64,000 nt of DNA from Proteromonas lacertae (Eukaryota; Sar; Bigyra; Opalinata; Proteromonadidae), in NCBI GenBank assembly GCA_002245135.1, contig NGBS01000292.1, positions 248,001 through 312,000 of the forward strand, read 5' to 3'. Both the position numbers and the translations under genes were made by a program. Shown in pieces: positions 23,958 to 36,445 of the stretch (positions are counted from its first letter, which is position 1; each line of letters begins with the position of its first letter). The notes under the pieces were generated by a model. The model was not told the DNA's origin and made no database searches. It saw only the letters and a program-made list of their open reading frames with translations.

Positions 23958-25550
23958 ATGAGAAAAGCAACTTTTTTGGTTCTAATGAGTTTGGCTTGTT
24001 TTTGCATCTCAGTAGAATTTACTGAGGATGTGATTTCACCAAACGCATTCACTCCTATAACTAGATTTTGTTTTAGTAAGAATGATCCTCATGTGGAATA
24101 TGTATTCACTACCAATTTGATTACTACTCCATATGTCATATATTTTTATGAAGACGATGATAGCCTTGACAAATTATTTAAAACCAACTACAATTGTCAA
24201 CAAATGGCTTCAGCTTCATTAGTATTTTTAATATTTTATAATCAAACCTATTTATAGTGTAACACAGCTTCAGCAACAGATAAAAGTGTATATCAGTTAC
24301 CTTTGAAAGATGACCAATGTTTATATGTTGTGCTAGGACATTGTCTTGTAGAGTATAATAATTATTATTTATATATAATGTAGTTGTAATACAACACAAT
24401 GTAACCTTAATACCAACGTAAGTTATGCAATAAGACTCCTAAACGGAGAAGGTAATTGGAGTAAGCATATATCTGTAGATGAAACAGGATTATTAGAAAT
24501 AACAGTAGTATTTACCATTATAAATGTGTTTTTATGTGTATATATGAGAAAAATTGAAATGTCATTAAGAAGGTTGGATAAATTCCATCATACCGTGAAT
24601 ATGTTAAAAACTTCAATTGATGTTTCAATGATTGCAAGAGTGTTTGGAATATTTTATTATGTTTATTATGCTAGTTCAGGAAAACAGTATATAATATTTA
24701 TATATTTCTTTTTTTTAATTATTATTTTCAATAGATTCACTGTTTTATTAGTGTTTTATGAAATATTATATGCTATATCAGACATGCTATTAGTATTACT
24801 ACTCATCTTACTAGCAAAAGGTTGGACAATTGTCAATAAAGTCATCTCACGTCATGGACGATTAAAAATCACATTATATGCTACAGTATATTGGTGGATA
24901 TCCATATTGACAATATTATGGAGAGAGTTTTCTTATAAACTGTGGGAAAGAGGCGTTTTATATAGAAATACTGCAGGAATATTCCTTATTGTCGTTAGAG
25001 GGTTGGTGACTGTATGGTTTATATATGCATTGTATGTTACAATGAAGAAAATTACTAAGAAATTACATTTTTATTATAAATTTGGATTGTGTGGTTTGGC
25101 TTGGTTCATCATTAATTTTTGTATAAATATATATATATACATATATATATAGTTATGGCAGTATTTATTGACACTTCTAATCCAACTAAAAGATTCACTA
25201 TCTATTATTCAATTACATATATTATCCAAATATTATTACAAGGTGTTTTAACATTCTTATATAACCCTAATACCAGATGTAACTCATCTTTTCCATTCCA
25301 TCAAAAGACTGCTGAAATGAGAGATATAGATGAAGGACCAGATTGTAGTGATAGAGGAAAAGCAGGTATTTATATATATTATAGTGTTATTTAAATAGTT
25401 CAAATCGTAAATTATGCAAAATATTTTGCTAGACAGACTGCTTTATTACATGATAGTGCTGCTGATGTTACTGATTATTTTGATAAAACATTTTCCATGA
25501 TTCCTCCAAAGACAACTCCTACTCTTACTACAGCTGTTCCAGGAAAGTGA
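23958..25550 (+). CDS. GPR180/TMEM145-type seven-TM protein
   Basis: Multi-exon gene from ATG 23958, chosen because a signal peptide (FLVLMSLACFCISVEF) follows directly. The ectodomain is Cys-containing (NTTQCNLNTN). The seven-TM part includes LLLILLAKGWTIVNKVISRH, then TILWREFSYKLWERGVLYRN. These are typical of the GpcrRhopsn4/GOST-like family containing GPR180 and TMEM145. The C-tail is cytosolic, Thr/Pro-rich and ends AVPGK with TGA at 25548, the clearest TGA terminator in the window. Family members work in vesicle traffic and TGF-beta or glucose-related signalling in animals; the role in protists is unknown. Introns are 29-50 nt, several with TA runs. Confidence 0.75.
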
Positions 25551-25660
25551 TTGAGTAGTTATATATGTGTAAAAATTAAATATTTATATGTGATATATTG
25601 TATTTTTTTTTAACTCAAACAAAAATAATATTTACAAAATTATTGATTTTGTATATTAAT

Positions 25661-28600
25661 TTACACCAAATTTATTGTTTTAAGAAATGAAAAAGTCTCT
25701 AAAAATGATTCTATTTCTGTTTTTGTAATATCTTCTTTTACTGTTATTAATAATACATCCAACTTACTGAAAATTCCTTTGTTTTCTTTCATTAATCTCA
25801 ATTTACTTTCATCTAATTCATTTCCTGACAAATTTACTTCATATATTGTTCCACTATAATCTTTTAATCTTTCTATTAACATTTTTAATCCCTTTTCACT
25901 CATTCCAATATCTATTTAATAGTATTAAATTCTTATTATACTTGAAAGATTTAACGATGGATAATAATCAATAAAATAATCAATATTACTACATATTATC
26001 TCCATTCCTTCATCTCCAATATTATTGTTATTTATTGAAACATACTTTGCTTTGCTTGAAATACAATCCATCAATTCTCTTAATCCTTTTGAAGTAATTT
26101 TATTGTTAGATAAATCAATAGCCTTATAATAAATCTGATTAATCAATGAAATGTGAGAATCATTGATATTCAAATCTATGGTTATATGAAAATAAATTCT
26201 ATACTGGATAAATCATATTTTCTTTCATTAAAATATCTTCTTTTCTTTTTAATACAATAATCCAAATAATATTCCAACTCTTCATTCGTCCATGACGTAG
26301 ATTTAACTTTTATGAATGGATATTTATCACCAATTAATGATTTTAAACAAATCGATTTTAATCCATTCATAGTTATTGAATTTCCATTTAGATTTACTCT
26401 GTAAAGCACTTCTATTGAATCTGACATTTTTGTTAATAACTCTACACTTTCGTCATCTATCGACGTATTACTCAAATTCATTTCATATGGATAATATTCA
26501 TCCTTTAACATGTTTAGATTGTTTTGTAATAATTTAAATCCAGCATTACCAATTGGATTATCTATATAAATAAATGATTATAACAAATATATATTATACC
26601 GTGAATGACTATTCTTCTAATATTATCATTTTCTTTCACATAATTCATCAAATAATCTATTCCAGATGAATCTATATTATTATCACTTAAATCCAACATT
26701 TCAATCTTTTCTTCAACATTCTTTAAACCGTTTAACAAATGTCTCAATCCAATTGACGATAATCCCATATCTATTCATCATTACACAATAACAATTATAC
26801 TTGTACAGTTTATTTTATTATCATAATCTTCATAATCATTATATTCTAATAACAAACGGCAATATGGAAGTAATATTTTCATTCCTAAATCTCCAATTTT
26901 ATTTCCATTTAATTGAAGCTCTTTTAAACATTGAAATGAAGAGAGATTGTTAATCAGTATTTCTATACTTTTGTATGTAAGTTTATTATCTAGACAATAA
27001 AAAAGAATATCATATTATACTACTCAAATCTATTTTTTTTATCTCTCTTAATTCGTTTAATCTTAATGAAATGAATGATTTGAAAATATCATCATTAATT
27101 TCTAAATCATTCAGATATAAACTATTTATAGTTTTAATAAATTTGATTAACTCTGGAATGTCTTTATCAATCAGTAATTCTTTACTTCCTTTAAAATTAA
27201 AATCAACTTCTGTAATTGGAAATTTAGAGAATAATGATTTTAATCCTTTTGAACTGATATTTAAGTTTTCTGTAATATCTATTTTCTGAAGATTTGGATA
27301 CTTATATAACTCTTCTGCTAATAGTATCATCGATTCATCATTTAAGTTCATATCATAAAGATCTAATTCATTATTTTTGTTAATTAATAAATGCAAATAT
27401 GGAAGTAACAATTTGAATCCTTTAATACCAATTCGATTAGCTATTTCAAAATAATTCATATTCTATGATAAATATACTAGAAAGATTTATATATTCTAAT
27501 TTCATTACTGGAATTGATTTAATAAATGATTCAATGAAATCAAACGTAAGATAACACGAGTTTAAATACAATTGTTGTAAATTTGATAATTGACTAAAAA
27601 ACATTCCGAATAATGGTTGATGTTGGATTGGAATGTTACAATCATCTAATAGAATAGAAATTATCAGAATTATACTGAATTTAAGTTTTGTAAGATTCAT
27701 TAATTTCAATACTTTGAACAAGTAATTCATTCCATCTTCACATAAACATATGCATTTTGAATCAACTGTGAGGATTTCATTATAAACATAAATATGAAAT
27801 ATTAATTCATCTAATAAACATTCTTTTTCATTATTTTTACACTTATGTTCTATTCCATATTTCAGTTTGTCTATAATAACATAATCTTCTTTGTATATTT
27901 TCATCAACAATAATATCGACACTATTATTTCATTTGGTTTGTTAATGTAAAAATCTATCAAATCATCACGAATATTTTCTCTTTTTTCACTCTTAAGATA
28001 GTATTCTGCTTTTACATTAAATGATGATATTTCTATTAAATAATCATTATTAAATAACACATCTTTTCTTTCTTTACACAACATTAAATTATTCTCATTA
28101 TCTCTCCATATTTCACCCATTTTTATCATTTCTTTTTTCAGCTCTTTTAAACTCCATCTATCTTCAATTTTCACTTTCAACATTCTGAATATCATTTCTT
28201 TTATTATTTCATCACATTCTGCATCAATACTGTATTTACATCTCACAATATTCTCTTTTGTTTTATCCATATTATTATCTTCATTAAATGGTAATCTTCT
28301 TACTAATCATTTCATATAATATACATCCAATTGACCAAATTACACTTTTATCATCACATTCATATCCGTTCAACTCTTCTGGACTTTTGAAGCAGATATC
28401 ATATAATCTCATTTCATCTTCATTTCTCAAACTATCGATAAATAAATCACATAACTTTATATTATCACCATCTTCCTCATATATTATGTTACTACTCTTC
28501 AAATTACTAACAACTATATTATATTCACTTAATATCATCAATATATCACATAAACCACATAATACATCACATATATCACTTTTACACGATAATGAGTTAA

Positions 28601-28946
28601 TTTGAAGTAGCTCTTCTAAATCTCTCACATAATATTCTCTTTCTATCAACATATATTTATATACATCATCCATTGATATTTCACATCGTATAACACAACA
28701 AAAACGAAAATCACTTAAAGAACTACATAGATCTTCTATACATCTTAGCATTTTTCACTTACATTATCTACATCTATTATCTTTATCAATCTTTTACATT
28801 TTTTTTGTAATAAACTCACCTCACTTACACTCTCTTTCAATACTTCATATTCCTATATTGATATTATTATTATATTATCATACATTACTATCAATATCAT
28901 ATCTTCTTTTCAAATACTCAGTTACTCCCTCAATTTTGAAATACAT
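25661..28946 (-). CDS. Pseudokinase-LRR protein A
   Basis: Starts MYFKIEGVTEYLKRRYDIDSN at 28946 and ends TAA at 25661. The N-terminal part is a kinase-like domain: an alpha-C-like helix, then NIVVSNLKSSNIIYEEDG in place of HRDLKPSN (catalytic Asp replaced by Asn, His and Arg lost), DLF instead of DFG, and FKSPEELNG for the APE region. It is most likely catalytically dead. The C-terminal half is at least eight LRR exons with the pattern LxxLxLSxNxIGxxGLxxL. Every LRR intron is phase 1, A|gtat...tag|AT, so exons are interchangeable modules. Two frame breaks sit in the kinase part, near 28752 (an AAAAA run) and 28295. They may be errors or decay. The function is unknown; such proteins could be intracellular recognition scaffolds. 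Confidence 0.7.
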
Positions 28947-29066
28947 TCTTTGAATAGAAATACAGTGTATAAGATGTATTATTTGTATTTAATTTTCGAT
29001 ATTATTTAGTCATTATTTAACAACATAAACATTTATATCTTCAAATATAACGAATTATTGATTCAT

Positions 29067-31358
29067 TTAAAACTTAATTATTAAAGGAATAATCTGAAGT
29101 GAAACTAATAAATTGAATGCCAAATAAACTCCATAAAACAAGAACAACACAATGGAATACCACTTCTTCAATTCAAACTTACAAATCAAACAAGCAACCA
29201 TAGTTACACATAATGAACCAAACAAGAAGAAGAATGAAATGTAAGTTACAGTTATACCAACATCTCCCATTCCTGCTATCATATTAGCTTTTCCTTCTTT
29301 AATAGTTTCTATTGTCAAACCAGTGCCTAAACCAAATAACATATTGAATAATGGACCTGCATATGTACCAGCAATTGCCATAGTAGGAAAACCTTGTCTT
29401 GCAACTGCAATATCTGATATTAAATCACCTAAACTATTACCCCAACTCAATACAGTCATTCCTAATATAGCTTGACGAATGGAGAGAATATGACCAATTG
29501 TAACTAATACATTTACTACCTCATTAGCGATTATATAGATCCATAATACATTACATACAAAACTGATTAAAAGGATTGGTAAAAGTAAGAGTTTATTATT
29601 TGGAGCTTCTTCATCTTTACAGAAATAGGTTAATAATCCACTGATTAATAAACCAGCACCTAAGTAGATTGGTATTCCCCATAATGGTAATGGTACTATA
29701 TATTTACAATAATAAATAAATGAATATATATATACATCCTCCAAAATAAGCTAAGAAAATAGGGAATAAGAATAAACTAATCATATTTTGATATCTACAA
29801 TATAATTCATCATCTACTGTTGGTATTGTGAATTGACGAAGTAATGTTAATGGCAATTCAATAGCTCTGATTACTATCATCCATCCGCTTTGTTTTATAT
29901 CAGCTATATCATCAATGAACACATTCTTTAATGTTCTAACTGAATTATCTTCTACACCTTCATTTGGTGATTGAGGTGGGATTTCTAACGAATCTGGTAA
30001 TAAACTCTTTTCTACATCTTCTTCTTTAACATCCGACATAGCTTTCTCTGTGAAAATATGTTTCCATTTTAAAGAATTTCTTTCTTTATTTTTTTCTATT
30101 GATTGTGTTTTGGGTAAAGCAGTTGTTAAAATTCTTCTTCTATCTATTTTTGAACCTGTTTTTAACTCAGCTTTCTATATATAAATCAATATAAATAAAT
30201 AAATATATATACATAACTATAATTCTCAGATAAAGATCTATTCTGTCTTATAGCCATTTTTGTTCTTACAATTGTACTGAGGATTTCACCATCATTAATA
30301 TCTTTCTTATTGGATAAGATTCTTTCTATTTCTTTACATTCATTTTCTAAATTCTCTTCTTCTTTTACTTCATTTCCTGTAGCAGCAGCAGTAGTTGTAG
30401 TAGTAGTTGTTGTTGTTACTTCACCATTAGTATCAGCTGTAGTTGATTTATTTCCATTTTCTATTTCATTTTCTAACAAACCATCTTTCTTTTCATCTTT
30501 ATCTTTTCTATATCCACTGATTATTGCAACTATCACAAATGTTAAATATATTGCAAGAAACAAAACAGCTTCCCATACAGCAACATCCTTATCATAAAAT
30601 ACAAAGAACAAATAACCAATTGCAACTAAATAAAATCCAGTATCTCTATAAAAAGACTTAGGATTTACTACAACTTTTGATACTAAAACTACACCACCTA
30701 CTACGACTGTTGTTACGAAAATTCCTGCACCCAAAATTGCACCAACTCCCAATTCATATTGACCATGAAAGAATGAAACGACTAATGAGAAAACATCTGG
30801 AGCACCATTACCAAAGGAGAGAAATGTAACTCCTGCTGTTGCTGGTGGGATTTTTAACTTCACTACGATTGACTCTAAATTACTACAAAAGTAATCATCA
30901 GCTGTATCTCCAAGAATGTAAAGTAAAAAGAAGGTTAGCAGGACATAAATGATAAACATTAGTGGTTTAACTTTACTCATCGCTGAACAGTAATAAATAT
31001 CCCTATTACTTTATAAAAACACAGAAAAACATACATGTAATTAAACAAGTTGGCATTATCTTCGCAATCTTCTTCCTCACATTCAAATCTTTCCTATAAT
31101 ACATAAATTAATGACTACAATGGTATATCTATATACTTGAATATCTTCAGCACAGGTAGTACTGTTACCGTCTGTGTCATTTCCTTCTAACATTCTTCCG
31201 TTGAAGTTGCCATTATTGAAATCATTAACCATGTTCATTAGTGCTATGACTCAGCAATGATTCTATATACCTGCGCATAATAATACTCCAAATAACATGC
31301 ACGCGCCAAAAGCACATCGAAACTCTCTTTTCTTTTGGCTTTTAAGTCTATTATTCAT
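29067..31358 (-). CDS. Cation/Ca2+ exchanger of the NCLX/CCX (SLC8B1) family
   Basis: Six exons (31271..31358, 31137..31243, 31035..31093, 30213..30975, 29736..30174, 29067..29695) join cleanly into 694 aa. The two inverted alpha repeats carry FLSFGNGAPDVFSLVVSF and VLSWGNSLGDLISDIAVA, the CCX/NCLX signatures that line the ion path. About 11 TM helices are visible. A long cytosolic loop between the halves is rich in Thr, Asn and acidic residues. NCLX exports Ca2+ from mitochondria in animals, and plant CCX proteins act in plasma or endomembranes. The N-terminal TM (CAFGACMLFGVLLCAAL) looks more like a signal anchor than a mitochondrial presequence. Acceptor choice for exon 4 was fixed by frame. 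Confidence 0.88.
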
Positions 31359-31488
31359 CTTAAAAAGATCTTTAAACTAAAATGACACACAAACTTCCGT
31401 TCGTAAAAATATGTGGTATTATAGTAATATATTATCATTTTTAATTGCACAACAAATTCCAATATGACAACAATTAATTAATTAATAT

Positions 31489-32340
31489 CTAACATTTTCT
31501 TTGAGTAATAGCAGATCCTTCAAGGCCAGCATCCTTAATTGTAAGATTTAACTCATCTAAAGCTTTGGGTGGATAACCTCCTAACAAAATAAATTGTTCA
31601 CCTGGTGTTTGAGTTAATACAAACTCTTGAATATCTTTAATTGTGTGTGTTAAATTAAATGCTTGAGTTACTCTCTTGCCATTCACTAATCTGAACTGTA
31701 ATGTTGTCTTTGGTTGAGAATCATCAACAACTAACTTCCAACCAGCTTCTGTTACTACAGGAGTAACTGGGGTATGTTGAGTAGAACTATTAACTATAAA
31801 TACTTAATAATACCCTAATGATTGACCTTTACCTGAAAATTTGTCAAATGCCTCAACATATTCTTCAGAACGTTTATCGTTTAAGGCTACTGAATATCTA
31901 ATACCATTTTTTCTTGATTCTTCTTCCCATTCTTGGGGATATTCTTCTTTAGACAATGATTCAATGAATTGCCTATTCTTAGGATCATCCATTTTTCTTA
32001 AAGGCCCATCATTTACACGAAATCCGTTTGAATATAATGTTATTGTTTTGGTGATATTTGGAACATCATCACCCATACTACCAGCTCTATCAGCTCCGCC
32101 TCCACTATTCCTATTACAAATACAAATAAAATTCTTACATTTGAGCCCTTCTAATCATATTATCGAATGAACCATCATCATTACCTAAAACACTTATGCC
32201 ACTAGAAATATAGAAGAAAAACAATAATACCTTCCACCATGAGGTCCAGCTCCACCTGTATAATATTCATTTCTTTTCTTATCATCATCTGCATCATCAT
32301 CACCCTTTTTGAAACTAAAAAGATCCACTATATGACTCAT
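31489..32340 (-). CDS. SEP-UBX protein (p47/UBXN2 type), p97 cofactor
   Basis: Four exons give 255 aa: 32231..32340, 32139..32201, 31814..32110, 31489..31786. The N-terminal part is short and Gly/acid-rich (NEYYTGGAGPHGG, the SHP-like segment). It is followed by a SEP domain (ITLYSNGFRVNDGPLRKMDD, then NRQFIESLSKEEYP). The C-terminal part is a UBX domain (TTLQFRLVNGKRVTQAFNLT, then FILLGGYPPKALDELNLTIK). There is no UBA domain at the N-terminus, as in UBXN2A/B. These cofactors bring p97/Cdc48 to membranes or substrates for fusion and ubiquitin-dependent extraction. The final intron was set at 31787..31813 (27 nt) by frame; a 20-nt alternative creates a stop. Confidence 0.9.
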
Positions 32341-32488
32341 TATAAAAGAAGAAAAAATGTGAAGAATCAAACCTGTTTGATTAATCGATTTTGAATAAAA
32401 TACGTAAACAACAACCAATTCAATGGCATTGTTGTTTAAAAGCATCAGATAATAGTCAATCAACAATAAATATCACAAAAGATAAGAA

Positions 32489-34485
32489 TTAATGTATTAA
32501 TTTAATACAAGTTTCAGTTTCAATATAATCTTTGATTTTTCTTTGCCAATTTCTATCATATCCACTGATTATCTTCATCAATTTCTTCAATCCATAAATT
32601 TTGATAAACTCACTCATCTTATTCAATCTTATTTTATCCATATTAGTAATAATAGAATCATATAACTCGTAAGAACCTTCAGATGGGAAACGCAATAACC
32701 AACAGAAAGAAAATACCAATTTCACTACTTCTACAAATATTGTATAATCTTCTTCACTGTTATAGTTACTTTCTATTTTTGAATAATCTTCATCTTCGTC
32801 ATCATTATACTCTTCAACATCTTCATCATCTTCATTGTTATTATTCTCTGCGTAATTATCACTTTTATGTATCAAATCATTTAACAATAAATCGAATAAA
32901 TAATCTGATGGAGAAAACAACCATATCGCAAAAGTGTAATAGATAATGTAATTACTTAAATGTGGAAGTATTAATCTTTAAAAATATAAATAAATTCAAA
33001 TTATATACTTTAATATAGTGAATTTCATATAATCATCCACACTTAAAAATGAAGGTAATGGTATAAAAATTGCACTCCATAATTCTAACTTTATAAAAAC
33101 AGTAAAATCTCTGATTGCTCTGTAATATTCACTATTGTATAATAAATAAATAAAATATACATATCATCTTCATATTGAAGTGGATTAATATACATAGAAA
33201 GAAAACTTGATAATTTAAAGATACTTTCTCCATTATTATATTTAAAAGTAATTTCTGGTAATTCATATTCTGGATTATCTCTTTTCTTATAATTCTATAG
33301 AAAACATATTTATAAAAAACAAATATGTATAATACAAATATTAATTCACTTAGTAATAAATACTTGGATATTAACATACTCACAACATTACCTTTGTTAT
33401 TATAATCATAATTTAAAGGTAAAAATATAACATGATCTCTAAACAAATATAACATATTATCACTATAAACAGGAGGATTAAATAATTCATTCAAATAATG
33501 ATGAGAAATCCTCTTTTTGTAACATAATTCTGTTGTAAAATATAATATTTCTAACTCATCCAAATATTTATTTATCTTATCAATGAAATTCTTTTTGAAA
33601 TATTTCCTAATAAATCTTTCTCCCCATGTTCCTTTCATATGTAAATAATATCTAATCACTTTCATATATTGATTCAATTCTAAGAAAGAAATAGAAAAAA
33701 AAAATAACAATACTTGGTTTTGTTCTATCATATCCTGTATTTTCTATGATTCTATTAAAAATATTCTTAGGTAAAGGATATTCTTTTCTTCTTATCAATA
33801 ATGCTAAGATATGAACTAAATCGTTTGGTATAGTGAAATGGGGTGATATTTCTCTGAATGAAATATACTGCAATTTTATGTATAACAGTTTTGTCTTTTT
33901 ATTAACATTGATAAACTTATTCAGCTTGATTACACCTTTTAATATTGGATATAATGCATAAGATAAATCATTTGTTATTATATAAGCGTCATTCTCTAAT
34001 GACAAATCTCTTAATAGACTAGAAAAGAGATAAAATGAGAGAAATATAATACTTCTTATTTCCTTCCATAATAACCTCATAATGAGACAATCCGAATGTA
34101 TTAACAAAGTTCATTTTGAAATAAGAGTCGTACATTGACATTGAACCTATTTAAGAGTTGATTTATAGAAAAAAAAAATGAATACAATGTCCTTGCGAAT
34201 TAATTTCTAGAGGAAAATCATTCATAAATGCATATAGATATGGAACAATTTTCAACTCTGTGAATTCTGTGAAAATGAACTGGATGTATTTCTTGTATAA
34301 TTCGAAATTGAAATTTGACTTCTGCACCAAAAATCCTAAAAATTCAGATCCGTTAATAATAACTCTATAAAAAGATACTATTAATCAACTTACCTTATTT
34401 CTTCATCATGTGGTAATGATCTGTACAAATCTAAGTGTTTTGATTTATCAACAACAAATTCTGATATTTCATCTACTTTACTCAT
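32489..34485 (-). CDS. Unrecognised multi-exon gene
   Basis: Begins MSKVDEISEFVVDKSKHLD at 34485 and ends TAA at 32489, with at least six short introns on the minus strand. Recoverable segments include VIINGSEFLGFLVQKSNF, YIQFIFTEFTELKIVPYLYA, NDLVHILALLIRRKEYPLP, a very acidic stretch (NNEDDEDVEEYNDDEDEDYS) and KIISGYDRNWQRKIKDYIET. It looks all-helical, without membrane spans or a motif I can name. It could be a large helical-repeat protein. Intron placement in 33.0-33.7 kb is not fully resolved, and I did not derive a complete protein. It is followed downstream by the SEP-UBX gene on the same strand. Confidence 0.5.
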
Positions 34486-34710
34486 AAAACCAACAATTTC
34501 AATAAAACTAGCTGTTATGTTTTAGTATTTTTGAAAATAAAGCCGTTTTCTTTTTAACATAAATCATGAATAAACCTTATTTTCTAATGAAATTATTGCC
34601 TATATATTAGAATAAGACACTAATTTGATTTTATAATACAAGAATTAGAAAAGATCCACTGTAAATTTTGAACTGAAATCTTTTTTCACAGAAAACCGCC
34701 AAACCGAACA

Positions 34711-34743
34711 ACTCATTTTTTAATTCTTGATTAAAAAATGAGT
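34711..34743 (+). promoter_or_regulatory. Perfect 14-bp inverted repeat over the Hsp70-like start codon
   Basis: Arms 34711..34724 (actcattttttaat) and 34730..34743 (attaaaaaatgagt) are exact reverse complements with a 5-nt loop (tcttg). The ATG at 34738 sits inside the 3' arm. If transcription starts upstream of 34711, the mRNA could fold its own start codon into a hairpin. Confidence 0.55.
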
Positions 34744-36267
34744 AATCCGGCAGCGATTGGTATCGATCTGGGTACTACATTCTCGAGTGTAGGTACCTTT
34801 AAAGCCAATAAGATCGAAATTATCGCTTTCCCTTCAGGTGAGAGAGTATTGCCTTCCCACGTGTATTTTGATCCTAAAGGTAAAGAAATAATCGTTGGTG
34901 AAGCTGCAAAATTCTCAGTGAAGAGTGTTGGACACACTATTTATGATTCTAAGAGATTTATTGGAGCGAAGTTTACTGATAAGTGTGTTCAAGATGATAT
35001 TAAGCATTGGCCATTTAAAGTAGTTGATGACAATGGTTATCCCAAAGTAGAAATGGAATATGATAATCAAGTCAGACGTTATTCACCAGAAGATATATCA
35101 ACCATTATATTAAAAGAAATTAAAAAAACAGCTGATGTGTTCATGGGAAAACCGTTAGATACACCAACCAAAGCAGTAATTACAGTTCCAGCCTATTTCA
35201 ATAACTCTCAAAGAGAATGTACCAAAAGAGCAGCAGAAAGTGCCAATTTACAAGTAGTCTCCATAATCAACGAACCAACAGCAGCAGCTATCGCATATGC
35301 TCATCAAAGAATCCAATCAGGCAATCAAGGTAACAAGCCAAGAAGAATATTGATATATGACTATGGTGGTGGTACTTTTGATGTATCTATCATCGAATTA
35401 AACGAGAAAACAAGACAAGTGAAAGTATTATGCAGTGATGGAGATGCACACTTAGGTGGTGAAGATATAGATAATCTATTAGTCACTCATTATGTTAATG
35501 AGTATAGAAATGAATCAGGATCTACTAAACCAATCGCTTTACCAAGAATGATCGCATTGAGAAAAGTATGTGAAAAATCAAAGTGTTTATTAAGTTCAAC
35601 TCCTGAGGTATTTGTAGATAGTGAATTCTTAGATGATGCTGGTGTAGATTGTAATTTAACAAGAGCAGCATTTGATGATATAATGAATAGCTTATTCAAT
35701 AAAACAATAGAAATAGTGAGAGCTGTATTGACAAAGAACAATATAGCAGTTACTACAATCGATGATATTGTTTGTGTTGGTGGAAGTTCAAGAATACCAA
35801 AAGTTCAGGAATTACTAAAGCAAACCTTCCCTAAGACGAATATATGTCAAGATATCAATGCTAATGAGGTTGTAGCATATGGTGCAACTATTGCAGCTAA
35901 TATCAGTGGATTTGATTTCAAAATTGTTGATGTTGTGTCTCACAGTCTATCTACAGATGTTGAAGGTGATAAAGTATATGTTATGATTCCTAAAAATACA
36001 CCTTTACCTTGCTCACATACAGAGAAGTTTGGTAATGCCTATGAAAATCAAACTCATATTGATGTGAAGGTGTTTGAAGGAGAAGGTGCTACTACTACAA
36101 CTAACCAATTATTAGCTGATTTCTCCATTGATGATATTACACCAAGTCCACCTAGAAGTGTTATTGTTAGAGTTACATTTTCTGTTGATACCAATGGTAT
36201 ATTGACTGTTACTGGTGAAGAAGAGAAGAGTGGAAGAGTTAAGAAGTTAGTGGTCAACTTAAAGTAG
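34738..36267 (+). CDS. Lid-less Hsp70-like protein (509 aa)
   Basis: An intron-free frame with a full Hsp70 ATPase domain ([56 protein letters not shown]) and the beta substrate-binding domain. It stops right after the beta sandwich ([11 protein letters not shown]), so the helical lid and EEVD are missing. The usual TPLSLG linker region is changed to [17 protein letters not shown], a feature shared with the protein at 57.6 kb. It should bind ATP, but client release and TPR co-chaperone contacts must differ. Relatives without lids are known in some protists. A perfect inverted repeat covers the start codon. It is divergent from the unknown gene at 34485. Confidence 0.9.
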   Translation: MSNPAAIGIDLGTTFSSVGTFKANKIEIIAFPSGERVLPSHVYFDPKGKEIIVGEAAKFSVKSVGHTIYDSKRFIGAKFTDKCVQDDIKHWPFKVVDDNGYPKVEMEYDNQVRRYSPEDISTIILKEIKKTADVFMGKPLDTPTKAVITVPAYFNNSQRECTKRAAESANLQVVSIINEPTAAAIAYAHQRIQSGNQGNKPRRILIYDYGGGTFDVSIIELNEKTRQVKVLCSDGDAHLGGEDIDNLLVTHYVNEYRNESGSTKPIALPRMIALRKVCEKSKCLLSSTPEVFVDSEFLDDAGVDCNLTRAAFDDIMNSLFNKTIEIVRAVLTKNNIAVTTIDDIVCVGGSSRIPKVQELLKQTFPKTNICQDINANEVVAYGATIAANISGFDFKIVDVVSHSLSTDVEGDKVYVMIPKNTPLPCSHTEKFGNAYENQTHIDVKVFEGEGATTTTNQLLADFSIDDITPSPPRSVIVRVTFSVDTNGILTVTGEEEKSGRVKKLVVNLK

Positions 36268-36379
36268 TTATTAATAATTAAATTCAATGTTTTTATTTTA
36301 TTAATGTTTGATAGTCATTTTTAAATATTAACAATATTTGCATGTTTTTTTTGTTTCGAAATTAAGGATTAGAATAATT

Positions 36380-36408
36380 AAGTTTCTACGTAGAAACCGT
36401 AGAAACTT
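36380..36408. promoter_or_regulatory. Inverted repeat carrying a motif shared by two transporter promoters
   Basis: Arms aagtttctacg (36380..36390) and cgtagaaactt (36398..36408) are perfect complements around 7 nt. The minus strand of 36387..36399 is cggtttctacgta, identical over 13 bases to 37921..37933 just before the next transporter gene. It lies 38 bp upstream of the ATG at 36446. Confidence 0.5.
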
Positions 36409-36445
36409 AGAAACTATTTTTTAATCATTTTCAATTTTTCAAGCG

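Noticed and set aside
31794-31813. A 20-nt ultrashort intron in the SEP-UBX gene
   Set aside because: Exon phase requires the acceptor at 31787; the 20-nt version creates an immediate stop. The 27-nt intron fits.
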